Source: Luteimicrobium sp042670205
GTDB lineage: Bacteria; Actinomycetota; Actinomycetes; Actinomycetales; Cellulomonadaceae
DNA length: 64,000 nucleotides
Assembly (NCBI RefSeq): GCF_042670205.1
Contig: NZ_JBHUWD010000021.1
Location: forward strand, 12,949-76,948
Direction of reading: 5' to 3'
Shown: positions 1 through 8,472 of the stretch, piece after piece
Numbering within the stretch: position 1 is the first letter of the stretch
Layout: the number at the start of each line of letters is the position of its first letter
Program-made: the position numbers and the translations under genes
The notes under the pieces: generated by a model
Databases searched by the model: none
What the model was told of the DNA's origin: nothing
What the model saw: only the letters and a program-made list of their open reading frames with translations

Positions 1-1225
1 TCCACCGGACCAGATCGCGTGTCGCCGGCGACGACGCCTCGACGATGCCGCCGTGCGTGGTGTCGGGGTACTCGCGATAGTCCAGGGTCGAGCCCGATGC
101 GCACTGCTCGCTGACATAGGCGGCCTGGGAGTCGGGCGTGACGAGCGAGTCGGCCGCGCCCTGGAGCAGAAGCACCGGGGACACCATCCGCCCGCTGGGG
201 ACGTTCTCGGCCAGGCGCTCGCGGAGCCGTCCTGCCTCCGGCCCCTCCGCCCACACCGGGCGGTCCAGCAGCCCGGACGCGCCGACGAGCTCCGCCGCGC
301 GAGGGTCGTCGAGGCACAGGTGCGCCAGCCGCTTCAGGGTCATCACGGCGTCGGGCTGGACGGTCATGGCGTACGTGACGTCGTCGTACGTCGACGTGTA
401 GGCCGCCAGGACGTAGGCGACGTACACGGCGCTCGTGGGCACGACCGGAAGGTCGTCGATGATTCCCGGAAGGTTCGACGCCGGGGCGACGGCGGCGACG
501 CCGTCGATCGCCAGCTCGGGTGCGTAGGTCGGCGCGAGCTTGTCAGCCCAGAGCGCCGCCCCGCCGCCCTCGGAGTAGCCCCAGAGCACCGTCCTGGTCC
601 TCGGTCCGACGACGTCGAGCTGTCGGGCGGCGCGAACGGCGTCGAGGACCGAACGCCCTGCCGGCTGGCCGACGACGTACGGATGCTCGCCAGGCGTCCC
701 GAGACCCACGTAGTCGGTGGCGACCAGCGCCCATCCGCGGCGGAGCGCCTCGCCCGCCACCGTGAGGCCTCCGGCTTCCAGACCGTCGGCCATCCGGGAG
801 GGAGCGCAGTCGTCCGCGACGCCTGTGGTGCCGTGGGCCCAGGCGACGACGTGGTGGACCGTCGTCGGGCCCGAGCGCGGCACGAGGACGACGCCGCTCG
901 AGACGGTCGGGGCGCCGTCGCCGGCAGAGGTCGTGTAGAGGATCCGCCACCCTCGGGCCTCGGTGGGGATCTCGTCCCGGGTCAGAGGCTCGCTGCGGAG
1001 GAGCACGCCGGGCTCGGACGGCACCGAGGAGGGCGCCTGGTAGAAGTCGGTCGCTGCCGCGCTCGCCGTCGCGCGACCGCCGTCGTCGCCGCACGCCGCG
1101 AGGGCCGACGCCACCGCCACGCAGCAGGTCACCACCCACCCCACCCACACCACCCGACGCCTCGGGGCGATCGGCGCGGCCGGGCGGCCCGGGTCGGCCT
1201 GCCCGCGCCGCCGGCTTCGTCGCAC
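1..1225 (-). CDS. Secretory lipase-type alpha/beta hydrolase, lipoprotein (3' end outside window)
   Basis: Partial at the left edge: the frame stays open to base 1. It reads as a secreted triacylglycerol-lipase-like hydrolase (LIP family). An N-terminal hydrophobic stretch ends in the lipobox LAAC (Cys about residue 45), so the protein is probably a membrane-anchored lipoprotein outside the cell. The nucleophile elbow is GYSEGG (Ser about 218), followed by a candidate acid in GAADSLVT and a His in TTHGG near the window edge. The GTG at 1225 has AGGAG 4-5 bp upstream; the leader before the hydrophobic core is long and Arg-rich, so a later GTG is possible. Substrate is not predictable. Confidence 0.85.
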   Translation of the reverse strand, partial: MRRSRRRGQADPGRPAAPIAPRRRVVWVGWVVTCCVAVASALAACGDDGGRATASAAATDFYQAPSSVPSEPGVLLRSEPLTRDEIPTEARGWRILYTTSAGDGAPTVSSGVVLVPRSGPTTVHHVVAWAHGTTGVADDCAPSRMADGLEAGGLTVAGEALRRGWALVATDYVGLGTPGEHPYVVGQPAGRSVLDAVRAARQLDVVGPRTRTVLWGYSEGGGAALWADKLAPTYAPELAIDGVAAVAPASNLPGIIDDLPVVPTSAVYVAYVLAAYTSTYDDVTYAMTVQPDAVMTLKRLAHLCLDDPRAAELVGASGLLDRPVWAEGPEAGRLRERLAENVPSGRMVSPVLLLQGAADSLVTPDSQAAYVSEQCASGSTLDYREYPDTTHGGIVEASSPATRDLVRW

Positions 1226-1242
1226 GGGACTCCTCACGCCGT

Positions 1243-1890
1243 TCAGAGGGTCGGGAACTCCGCCACGGGAACGCCGTGGAGGCACATGTCGTGCCATACG
1301 GTCTCTCCCGTCTCGCGACGAACCGGGAACGCCCCGCGCTTGACCCCTTCCTTCGGGAGCCCGACCTTGCCGGTGACCAGGCATGCCGCCCGGTTCTCCC
1401 GCACGTGGGTGACCTCGAACCGCTGGAACCGCGCGTTCGCGGCGAGCCACTCGAGGAGCACGGTCGAGGCTTCGATGCCGTAGGAGCGCCCGCGAGCCTC
1501 GGGCATCATCCCGAGGGCGAACTCGACGGCTCCCCGTTGGTCACGCACCGGGAGCATCTCGATGTCGCCCAGGTAGCGGTCGTCGCCGTCGACGATGGCG
1601 AGCGCGACCGGGAGCGTGCCCGCGGCGAGGCTCTCGCGCTGCGACTCGCACCAGCTCCGTGCGGCGGCCTCGTCGCGCATCGGCGAGGCGTACGCGGTGC
1701 GCCAGAGGTTCATCCCGGCCGACTGCTCGAGGACCAGTCGGGGCGCCGCGTCGGTCTCGGCCCGGTACGACCGGACGACCACGCCCCGCCCGGCCAGGCC
1801 GCCGGCGGGGAACGGCGGGACGACCCGCTCCTCGGGCGGTAGGAGCCGCTTGCGGAGCCGGTCGGCCACCGCTGTCCGAAGCCTGCTCAT
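1243..1890 (-). CDS. GNAT family N-acetyltransferase
   Basis: About 215 residues. The pattern fits the RimJ/RimL-like GNAT fold: a substrate strand VVRSYRAETD near residue 40, an acetyl-CoA loop around EARGRSYGIEA, and the late VTHVRENRAACLV segment in which the Asn/Glu of the usual ENxxS helix start is kept. The acceptor substrate is unknown. The ATG at 1890 is chosen over an upstream in-frame start because AGAGGTGG lies about 7 bp before it. The start lies 22 bp after the stop of the glycosyltransferase gene upstream, so it is probably the last gene of that transcript. It could modify a sugar amine, but nothing in the sequence proves that. Confidence 0.8.
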   Translation of the reverse strand: MSRLRTAVADRLRKRLLPPEERVVPPFPAGGLAGRGVVVRSYRAETDAAPRLVLEQSAGMNLWRTAYASPMRDEAAARSWCESQRESLAAGTLPVALAIVDGDDRYLGDIEMLPVRDQRGAVEFALGMMPEARGRSYGIEASTVLLEWLAANARFQRFEVTHVRENRAACLVTGKVGLPKEGVKRGAFPVRRETGETVWHDMCLHGVPVAEFPTL

Positions 1891-1912
1891 GACCACGCCA
1901 CCTCTCGGCACC

Positions 1913-2791
1913 TCATCGCTCTTCCGCCCCCGAGTGCGGTTCGTACCAGTCACGCCCGTGCAGGGGAACCGGCGCGGAGGTCAGCCTGATGTGCCGGTCT
2001 CGCTTGCGCGAGAACACGCTCATGGCGCTCATGAGCCAAGGACGGCGTGCCGCTCGGTCCCACTCCTTCAGCACCGCCGGCCAGTCCCGCTCGCTCGCGT
2101 GCCCCGAGACTGCCGACTTGCTGAGCATCTGCTCGCGCGTCCGCACCCAGGACATGTGCACGATCCCCTCCGTGACGGGGATCACCTCGTCCACGCGGAC
2201 CTCGGCGTGGTTCCAGGGGTCGGTGTTGCGCGCCCGGAAGTCCACGCGGTACACGCTGGCACGAGTCTGGCGGCAGAGCCGCAGCCGCGCACCGGGCCGG
2301 ACCGCGACCGGGCCCGGGTAGCCGGCCCTGGACCTCCAGAACCGCGTCGAGAGCTCGAGGAACTGGTCGCCCGCCCGCTGGTAGAAGAACCGCAGCGGGT
2401 AGTCGAGGGAGTCCGCGCCGACGGCGTCCGCACGCCGCAGGCAGGCCAGCAGACGCTCCGGAGAAGCGACGATCTCGTCCGTGTCGAGCTGCAGCACCCA
2501 GTCGACGCCGACGCCCGCGCGCTCGAGCGCAGCCTGCCGTTGCGCGGTGTCGAGCTCGAGCGTCGGCCGGCTCGGGTCCGAGAAGCGCCCCGGCAGCTCG
2601 ATCACCTTGCCGTCACGGTCCAACGCCCGCAGCCGCGCGAGCGCGTCGTCCACCGGGAGCGGATCGCCCGACCACGACAGCCCGTCCTGGTCGTACGCGA
2701 CCACGATGTGGTCGACCAGGTCGTAGTACGACCCCACGGAGTCCTCGATCCACGCGGGGTCACCCGCGAGGACGTACGCGCCGAGCCTCAC
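1913..2791 (-). CDS. Family 2-like glycosyltransferase
   Basis: 292 residues. It starts directly with VRLGAYVLAGDPAWIEDSV, and the sugar-nucleotide metal site LQLDTDEIV lies about residue 110, as in the Glyco_tranf_2_4 branch of GT-A enzymes that usually act on polysaccharides. The start is the GTG whose last bases form the stop TGA of the gene upstream (4-bp overlap GTGA), which signals translational coupling. No membrane segment is seen. Donor and acceptor cannot be read from sequence. The position in the cluster suggests it adds a late residue to the surface glycan (inference). Confidence 0.85.
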   Translation of the reverse strand: MRLGAYVLAGDPAWIEDSVGSYYDLVDHIVVAYDQDGLSWSGDPLPVDDALARLRALDRDGKVIELPGRFSDPSRPTLELDTAQRQAALERAGVGVDWVLQLDTDEIVASPERLLACLRRADAVGADSLDYPLRFFYQRAGDQFLELSTRFWRSRAGYPGPVAVRPGARLRLCRQTRASVYRVDFRARNTDPWNHAEVRVDEVIPVTEGIVHMSWVRTREQMLSKSAVSGHASERDWPAVLKEWDRAARRPWLMSAMSVFSRKRDRHIRLTSAPVPLHGRDWYEPHSGAEER

Positions 2792-3771
2792 CTCGCCCCC
2801 CCGAGCTCTCCTGCGACACCCAGGCGAACGAGCGCGGCCGCCCCGGCGACACCGCCCGCGGCGCACGCGACTGCCCGCGACAGCCCGTTCGCGACGCCGC
2901 GCGCCTTGGAGTCCTCCCCGAACAGACGCGGCCTGCGGGCCGCCGCCAACGCGGCGTAGCGCACGTGCCCGAGGGCGGTGCGCGCCCCGACGCCCAGGTA
3001 GCGGCGGAACCTGACGTCGCCCACGCCGACCGTCCGGCCCAGGAGGACCAGGTGGTTCCGCTCGCCGTAGTACGTGTACCGCAGGTCGAACCGCCGACCC
3101 TTCGCGTAGGGGCCGGCGACGTGCTCGACCACGGCCTCGGGAACGTAGACGATCCGGTAGCCGGCGAGCCGCAGCCGGAGCGCGATCTCCGTCTCCTCGC
3201 GCAGGCAGGTCCCCGGGTAGTGGTCGGCGAGACCCCCGACCTCCTCGACGGCCGAACGGCGCACCGACATGTTCGCGCCGAGCATGTGGTCGACCTCGAC
3301 GTCGCGGCCGGGATCAGCCGCGAAGTGCCCGGTCAGGGTGCCGTTCGGGAGGAAACGGCCGATGACCCCGAGGCCCTCACGCTCCTCCCCCGGCTGCCCG
3401 TTGGTCGCGCGGCCTCCGACCGCAGCCACCGCGGGGTCGTCGTAGCGCCGCAGGAGACCCTCGAGCCAGTCGGGCTCGGCGTACGCGTCGTCGTCGACGA
3501 AGGCGACGACGTCCACGCCTCCTGCCGCCGCGACACCGATCATCCGGGACGTGGCGGTGTGGCCCGCGCCGCGCTCGTTGCGCAGGTAGGTGACGTCCGG
3601 GAAGCCGGCCACGACGTCACGCGTCAGCGTTCCCGGCGAGGCGTCGACGACGATCACCGCTGCCGGCGCGACCGTCTGCGCGGCGAGGTGATCGAGGCAG
3701 CGACGGACGTGGTCGGGCCGGTTGTAGGTGGCGACGACGACCGCGGCCGACCGCGGGTGGGGCTCAGGCAC
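2788..3771 (-). CDS. Family 2 glycosyltransferase
   Basis: 327 residues with a clear GT2 start (VVVATYNRPDHVRRCLDHL), a nucleotide-sugar DDD motif in AFVDDDAYAEPDWL near residue 95 and a catalytic-side ETEIALRLRLAGYRI segment near 210. The C-terminal 70 residues are weakly hydrophobic and Arg-rich, possibly for membrane association. The start GTG at 3771 lies 6 bp after a GATAAT -10 box at 3778-3783, so the mRNA is probably leaderless. It overlaps the next gene by 4 bp (GTGA). Its likely job is transfer of one sugar in the surface polysaccharide. Confidence 0.9.
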   Translation of the reverse strand: MPEPHPRSAAVVVATYNRPDHVRRCLDHLAAQTVAPAAVIVVDASPGTLTRDVVAGFPDVTYLRNERGAGHTATSRMIGVAAAGGVDVVAFVDDDAYAEPDWLEGLLRRYDDPAVAAVGGRATNGQPGEEREGLGVIGRFLPNGTLTGHFAADPGRDVEVDHMLGANMSVRRSAVEEVGGLADHYPGTCLREETEIALRLRLAGYRIVYVPEAVVEHVAGPYAKGRRFDLRYTYYGERNHLVLLGRTVGVGDVRFRRYLGVGARTALGHVRYAALAAARRPRLFGEDSKARGVANGLSRAVACAAGGVAGAAALVRLGVAGELGGAR

Positions 3772-3777
3772 GCGGCC

Positions 3778-3828
3778 ATTATCGGGCCGGTTCGACCAGG
3801 CTCCGGGACCGCCGTGCCCAATTCACCC
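3778..3828 (-). promoter_or_regulatory. Leaderless promoter with upstream GGGTGAATTG motif
   Basis: On the minus strand GGGTGAATTG (3828-3819) is followed after 35 bp by GATAAT (3783-3778), and 6 bp later by the GTG start of the family 2 glycosyltransferase. The motif contains the TGA stop of the preceding gene. No good -35 box is visible, which would fit an activator-dependent promoter (inference). Confidence 0.5.
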
Positions 3829-4908
3829 GGGCGAGAGCCTCGGCCCCGGCGCAGCCGGCAGCCCGAGGACGTCCCGCCACACGGCCGCGTGCCCGGCCGC
3901 GCAGCGGTCCCAGGTGAACTCCCTGGCCCGGGCGCGGCCCGCCGCCACGAGCGGCCCGAGGTCGGAGCTCTCGTCGAGCACGTGGACGAGCCCGTCGGCG
4001 ATCCCCGAGCCGTCGGGCTCCACGAGCACCGCGCAACCGCCGCAGACCTCCGGCAGAGCGCTCCTGTCCGCTGCGACGAGCGGCGTACCGCACGCCATCG
4101 CCTGGAGCGCGGGGAGACCGAAGCCCTCGTGGAGCGACGGCACGACGACGCCGGCTGCGCCGGCCATGAGCCCGACCAGCGTGTCCTCGTCGACCTTGCC
4201 GAGCCGGTGCGCGCCCTCCAGAGGGCCGAAGAGCCGGTCCCGACGCTCCGACGGCGGCCCGCACAGGACGAGGTCGACGTCGGGATGCGCTGCCCGCACG
4301 CGCGGCCACGCCGCGGCGAGACCCTCGAGGTTCTTGCGGAGCGTCGAGCCGCCGACTGTCAGCACGTACCGACCGGGGACCCCGAGCGCGCGGAGCCGAT
4401 CCTCGGCGAGCGGGCGGGCGTCGAAGAACACGTCGTCGACACCGTTGGGCACCACGCGTACCCGGTCGAGCCCGAGGAGCTCGGCGGCGTCGTCCGCCGA
4501 GTACTGCGAGACCGCGAGCACAGCCGCCGCCGCACGCGTCTCCTCAGCAGCGAACCGCGGCGGCGCGGACTCGTCCGGGAACCGCCACGCCACGGTGTCG
4601 TGCACCGTGACGATCTCCGGAACCGACGCCGGCGGCAGCGACAGGCTCATCCGGTGCACGACGTCGTTGCGCCCGTACGCCACCGCGCCCACCGCGCGTC
4701 GGACCGACCGCGGTGCACCGTCGAGCACCCAGTGGGGCAGGCGCGCCGTCCCGGGCAGCGGCGAGCGGAGCGTGCGCACGACCGCTTCGCGGACCTCGAT
4801 CCCCGGACCCGCCGCGCGCGCGGCGCGCTCCGCGATCCGAGCCTCGTAGGCCTGCTGGCCCATGGGGTTCGCGGACGCGAACGTCGCGAGGGCGAGCCGG
4901 GAGGTCAT
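3823..4908 (-). CDS. GT4-like (GT-B) glycosyltransferase
   Basis: 361 residues, two Rossmann-like halves. The donor-binding half begins near residue 170 with YVLTVGGSTLRKNLEG and contains the LHEGFGLPALQAMACGTPLV loop near 265; the second Glu of the usual E-x7-E motif is Gln here. The starting ATG at 4908 is preceded by TAGGGT and 6 bp, so leaderless initiation is likely. It is divergent from the GT4 gene at 5011 and the two share the intergenic motif at 4954-4963. Role: sugar transfer from an NDP-sugar in glycan assembly; specificity unknown. Confidence 0.9.
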   Translation of the reverse strand: MTSRLALATFASANPMGQQAYEARIAERAARAAGPGIEVREAVVRTLRSPLPGTARLPHWVLDGAPRSVRRAVGAVAYGRNDVVHRMSLSLPPASVPEIVTVHDTVAWRFPDESAPPRFAAEETRAAAAVLAVSQYSADDAAELLGLDRVRVVPNGVDDVFFDARPLAEDRLRALGVPGRYVLTVGGSTLRKNLEGLAAAWPRVRAAHPDVDLVLCGPPSERRDRLFGPLEGAHRLGKVDEDTLVGLMAGAAGVVVPSLHEGFGLPALQAMACGTPLVAADRSALPEVCGGCAVLVEPDGSGIADGLVHVLDESSDLGPLVAAGRARAREFTWDRCAAGHAAVWRDVLGLPAAPGPRLSPG

Positions 4909-4914
4909 GCCGCA

Positions 4915-5003
4915 ACCCTAGGTCGGACGCGCCCGCGCCCGGGGCCCGCGACCGGGCGAAATGCGTCCGGGGGCCACCGCCGCCGCCCCCGTCCCTCTAC
5001 GAT
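4915..5003. promoter_or_regulatory. Divergent leaderless promoters around GGGCGAAATG
   Basis: GGGCGAAATG lies at 4954-4963. To the right, 34 bp away, is TACGAT (4998-5003), 7 bp before the GTG start at 5011. To the left, about 34 bp away, is TAGGGT on the minus strand (4920-4915), 6 bp before the ATG start at 4908. The near-equal spacing on both sides suggests one regulator site serving both glycosyltransferase genes. Confidence 0.5.
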
Positions 5004-5010
5004 CACGAGC

Positions 5011-6150
5011 GTGTCAGTCGTGGCCCTCGTCGCCAGCTCCTTCCTCCCCCGCGTCGGCGGAGTCGAGGAGCACGTGCACCGCCTGGCGCCCCGGTTGCAG
5101 GACCTCGGCCACGAGGTCGTGATCTGGACCGTCGATCGCGGGGATGCTCCCGTGACCCTCCCAGGGATCACCGTCCGTCACCTTCCCACGCCCCTGCCGG
5201 CCGCGAACGCCCGCTCTGCCGCCCGGTTCGCCTGGGAGGGCCCGCGGGCCCTCGCGGCCTGGGTGCGGGCGGCTCGGGCCGACCGCCCGGACGTCCTCCA
5301 CGTCCAGTGCTTCGGCCCCAACGGGACCTGGGCGACAGCGATGTCGCGACTGCTCGGGATCCCGCTCGTCGTGGGGGCGCACGGCGAGACCTTCATGGAC
5401 GCCGACCGGGTCTTCGAGACGTCCGTCGTGCAGCGCCGCGCACTCCGCTACGCGCTCGGCCACGCAGCGGCAGTGACCGCCTGCTCGGCCTACGCCGCCG
5501 AGGACCTCGCGCGCTTCGGCCAGGACCCTGCCGGCGTCGACGTGGTGCTCAACGGCGTGGACCCTGACGAGCCGGCCGCCCCGGAGCCGGGCTGGCTCCC
5601 CGCGCGGTACGTGCTCGGCACCGGTCGCCTGGTCCGCATCAAGGGCTTCGACCTGCTCCTCCGCGCGTTCGCGACGGCGGGCCTCGACGACGAGCTCCGG
5701 CTCGTCGTCGCGGGCGCGGGGCCGGAGCGAGACGCGTTGCACGCGCTCGCGGCCGAGCTCGGGGTGGCCGACCGCGTCGTGCTGCCCGGTTCCCTGCCGC
5801 GGGACCAAGTCGTGACCGTGATGCGGCGGGCCGAGGCTCTCGTCGTGCCGAGCCGCGTCGAGGCGTTCGGGATCGTGGTCCTCGAGGGGCTCCGGGCCGG
5901 GGTGCCCGTGGTGGCCACGGCGCGGGGCGGCGTGGTCGAGATCGTCACCGACGGCGTCGACGCGCTCGTCGTCGACCCGGAGGACCAGCGCGCCCTGGCG
6001 GTCGCGCTGCGGCGGGCGGTGGTCGACCCCGCGCTCCGCGAGCGGCTCGCCACCGCCGGCCCGCGGACCGCAGCGCTCTTCACCTGGGAGCGGGTCGCCC
6101 GGCTCGACGACGCCGTCTACCGTCGCCTCCCCGCGCGTCGTCGACGCTAG
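5011..6150 (+). CDS. GT4 family glycosyltransferase
   Basis: 379 residues. The N-terminal acceptor half starts VVALVASSFLPRVGGVEEHV, the typical glycine-rich opening of GT4 enzymes, and has GAHGETFMD near residue 125. The donor half starts YVLGTGRLVRIKGFDLLL and has the E-x7-E pair in SRVEAFGIVVLEGLRAG near 290. The GTG at 5011 is chosen because it lies 7 bp after TACGAT (leaderless type). The gene converges on the ABC permease gene and the two stop codons overlap by 4 bp at 6147-6150, so there is no room for a terminator between them. Confidence 0.92.
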   Translation: MSVVALVASSFLPRVGGVEEHVHRLAPRLQDLGHEVVIWTVDRGDAPVTLPGITVRHLPTPLPAANARSAARFAWEGPRALAAWVRAARADRPDVLHVQCFGPNGTWATAMSRLLGIPLVVGAHGETFMDADRVFETSVVQRRALRYALGHAAAVTACSAYAAEDLARFGQDPAGVDVVLNGVDPDEPAAPEPGWLPARYVLGTGRLVRIKGFDLLLRAFATAGLDDELRLVVAGAGPERDALHALAAELGVADRVVLPGSLPRDQVVTVMRRAEALVVPSRVEAFGIVVLEGLRAGVPVVATARGGVVEIVTDGVDALVVDPEDQRALAVALRRAVVDPALRERLATAGPRTAALFTWERVARLDDAVYRRLPARRRR

Positions 6151-7049
6151 ATCACGTCGGCGAAGTTGCGTTCCCAGGACTGGAAGAAGAGCGCACCGAG
6201 GTAGAACACGGCCAGCGACACCCCGGCAAACGCGCCGATCTGCCAGAGCGGCGGCCGGTCGAGCCCGAGCAGCGACCAGCGGAACATCCCCAGCATCCAG
6301 GTGAGCGGGTTCGCGTTGAACAGGCCCCGGAGGTTGTCCGGCACCTCCGAGACGGCGTAGGCGACGGGCGACGCGTACAGCAGGATCTGGGTCAGCCACG
6401 GCAGCACGTAGCCGACGTCGCGGTACTTGACCTGGAGCGCGGCGGCGGCCAGGCCGAGCCCCGACGACAGCAGCACCACGAGCACCACCCAGACGGGCAC
6501 GAGGAGCACCGGCCACCCCGGGTTGATCCCGTACACGATCAGCAGGACCACGCCGAGCACGAGCGCGACGAGGAAGTCCAGGAGCACCGACGCAGCGCCC
6601 GACAGGGGCACGATCATGCGGGGGAAGAACACCTTCGACACGAGCGACTGGTTCGACACGAGCGACGGCGCCGCCCGGCCCAGCACGTTGTTGAAGAGGT
6701 TCCAGGCGAGCATGCCCATGTACGAGAAGACGAAGTACGGCACGCCGTCCGAGCTGAGGTTCGCCACCTGGCCGAACACGATCGAGAAGATCCCCGCGGA
6801 CGCCAGAGGCTGCAGGACGACCCACGCCACGCCCACGACGGTCTGGCGGTACCGCAGCAGCACGTCGCGCTGCGCGAACCGGTACGCGACCTCGCGCGCC
6901 TCCCACACCTCCGACCAGCGTGGCAGCGAGAAGCGTCCCGGAGGGGTGATGACGGTGACGCGAGACCGACGCGCGGCAGCCCGGGCCGACGCTTCCGCGC
7001 CACGCCCGTGCCGCGCCCCGGTGCTCAGCGCGAGCTCCTCGCGGTTCAC
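6147..7049 (-). CDS. wzm: Polysaccharide ABC exporter permease (Wzm-like)
   Basis: 300 residues of the ABC-2 polysaccharide-export permease family. After a roughly 60-residue cytoplasmic N-terminus with the family hallmark VLLRYRQTVVGVAWVVLQPL come six predicted membrane helices (for example GIFSIVFGQVANL, ALVLGVVLLIVYG, VLVVLLSSGLGLAAAAL). It forms the membrane channel that exports lipid-linked glycan with the ATPase encoded just upstream. The GTG start overlaps the ATPase stop by 4 bp (GTGA). Together they define an ABC-transporter-dependent export route. Confidence 0.93.
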   Translation of the reverse strand: MNREELALSTGARHGRGAEASARAAARRSRVTVITPPGRFSLPRWSEVWEAREVAYRFAQRDVLLRYRQTVVGVAWVVLQPLASAGIFSIVFGQVANLSSDGVPYFVFSYMGMLAWNLFNNVLGRAAPSLVSNQSLVSKVFFPRMIVPLSGAASVLLDFLVALVLGVVLLIVYGINPGWPVLLVPVWVVLVVLLSSGLGLAAAALQVKYRDVGYVLPWLTQILLYASPVAYAVSEVPDNLRGLFNANPLTWMLGMFRWSLLGLDRPPLWQIGAFAGVSLAVFYLGALFFQSWERNFADVI

Positions 7050-8287
7050 GGCGCACCCACCGCGGGCGCGGGGACCGCCTGGTACGAGAAGTCCGACAGC
7101 ACCATGCCCGCGGCCAGCGCCTCGTCGCCCGCCAGCTCGGGGTAGGGCGACACCGGGATCACCTCGAAAGCCGCCGCTCCCTCCCACGAGTCGAGGATGC
7201 CTGTCTTGCACACGTAGACGTCCACCGTGTAGCGGCCGGGCTTGAGCCAGAGGTTGGTGACGGAGAGCGTGACGGACTGCGCGCTCGCCGGGTCGAGCCA
7301 GACGCCCACGTTCCGGGAGTCGCACTGCACGACGGTGACGCCGTTCTCGTCGTTCACGTGCACCGACACGAAGTACTGCCCGACCATCTCGGGGTTGGCG
7401 TCGAGATCGATCTCGATCAGCTTGTCCTCGGCGGGCTCGTAGCTGTCCTCAGAGAGCCGGACCGCCCTGGCCCGCAGCTCCCCGGTCCCCGCACGCCGCG
7501 ACGCGACCGCCTGGGTGGCAGCGAACGTCGCGAAGCTCGCCCGGTATCGTTCGAGCGCCCCGTCGACGCCGCCGTAGTACTCCAGCCGGCCACGCTCGAG
7601 GTAGAGCGCGGACGTGCACAGGGCGGTCACGGTCTGCATCTGGTGGCTCACGTAGAGGACGGTGCGCCCGTCCTTCGCGACGTCCCGCATCTTGGCGAGC
7701 GACTTGTTCTGGAACTCGGCGTCCCCCACCGCGAGGACCTCGTCGATCGCCAGGATCTCCGTCTCCAGGTGCGCGGCGACCGAGAACGCCAGCCGCACGT
7801 ACATGCCGGACGAGTACCGCTTGACCGGGGTGTCGAGGAACTTCTCGACGCCCGAGAAGTCGACGATGCTGTCGAACTGACGCCGGATCTCGCCCCGGTT
7901 CATGCCGAGGAGCGAGCCCGACAGGAAGATGTTCTCCCGGCCGGTGAGCTCGGGGTGGAAGCCCGTCCCGACCTCGAGGAGGCTCCCGATCCGGCCGGAG
8001 AGCTCGATCCGCCCCCGGGTCGGGGCGGTGATCCGGGTCAGGAGCTTGAGCAGCGTGGACTTCCCCGCCCCGTTGCGTCCCACGATGCCGACGGCCTCGC
8101 CCCACGGCACCTCGAACGAGACGTCGTCGAGCGCGCGGAACTCCTCGTAGACCGTGCGCCGCAGGGGGTGACGGAGCCGCTCCGTCGCCGCCTCGACCAC
8201 CGTGTTCGGCCGGAAGCCGCGCCGCCCCACGCGATACGACTTCCCCAGGCCCGCGACCACGACCGCCCGGCCGGCGGCGGGGCTCAC
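7046..8287 (-). CDS. wzt: Polysaccharide ABC exporter ATPase with C-terminal Wzt-type domain
   Basis: 413 residues. ATPase domain: Walker A GRNGAGKST (about 70-78), signature YSSGM (158-162), Walker B ILAIDE (178-183), H-loop in YVSHQ. Residues about 265-405 form an extra beta-rich domain like the carbohydrate-binding Wzt C-terminal domain, which in O9a-type systems recognises the terminal modification of the finished chain. The extended N-terminus (FRPNTVVEAATERLRHPLRR) is typical of teichoic/O-antigen exporters. The GTG start overlaps by 4 bp the stop of a 17-codon leader frame, suggesting coupled translation; no good ribosome site of its own is seen. Confidence 0.93.
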   Translation of the reverse strand: MSPAAGRAVVVAGLGKSYRVGRRGFRPNTVVEAATERLRHPLRRTVYEEFRALDDVSFEVPWGEAVGIVGRNGAGKSTLLKLLTRITAPTRGRIELSGRIGSLLEVGTGFHPELTGRENIFLSGSLLGMNRGEIRRQFDSIVDFSGVEKFLDTPVKRYSSGMYVRLAFSVAAHLETEILAIDEVLAVGDAEFQNKSLAKMRDVAKDGRTVLYVSHQMQTVTALCTSALYLERGRLEYYGGVDGALERYRASFATFAATQAVASRRAGTGELRARAVRLSEDSYEPAEDKLIEIDLDANPEMVGQYFVSVHVNDENGVTVVQCDSRNVGVWLDPASAQSVTLSVTNLWLKPGRYTVDVYVCKTGILDSWEGAAAFEVIPVSPYPELAGDEALAAGMVLSDFSYQAVPAPAVGAP

Positions 8288-8337
8288 CGACGGCCTCGCA
8301 CGCGGGTGTCGCGACCGGGCGACGTCAGGATCAGCAC
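8284..8337 (-). CDS. Putative 17-codon leaderless leader peptide upstream of wzt
   Basis: A GTG at 8337 lies 6 bp after the GATAAT box (8349-8344), in the same geometry as the leaderless glycosyltransferase gene at 3771. The frame encodes VLILTSPGRDTRVRGRR and stops in a TGA overlapping the GTG of the ATPase gene (GTGA). This is the only initiation codon that fits the promoter, and it would carry ribosomes to the poorly served wzt start. It could instead be an untranslated leader. The peptide resembles nothing I recognise. Confidence 0.4.
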   Translation of the reverse strand: MLILTSPGRDTRVRGRR

Positions 8338-8343
8338 TCGGCC

Positions 8344-8393
8344 ATTATCCGGGCTCGGCCCGTCCAGGACGACGCGTCCACGGCAATTCACCC
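8344..8393 (-). promoter_or_regulatory. Promoter of the wzt-wzm operon with GGGTGAATTG motif
   Basis: Minus strand: GGGTGAATTG (8393-8384), 34 bp, GATAAT (8349-8344). A TAGGCT at 8428-8433 on the plus strand, about 36 bp to the other side of the motif, is a candidate -10 for the divergent gene at 8473. The arrangement repeats the one at 4915-5003. Confidence 0.5.
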
Positions 8394-8472
8394 CGACCCC
8401 GTCGGCTGAAGTTGCGCGTCTCCTGGATAGGCTCGGGCCCATCGGAGCGGGCCTCGAGACAAGGCGGATCGC

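Noticed and set aside
2965..6150. Very long open frame of 1061 codons on the plus strand
   Set aside because: Only the last 379 codons form a recognisable GT4 protein. The earlier part is antisense to two other glycosyltransferase genes and Arg/Pro-rich, typical of a high-GC shadow.
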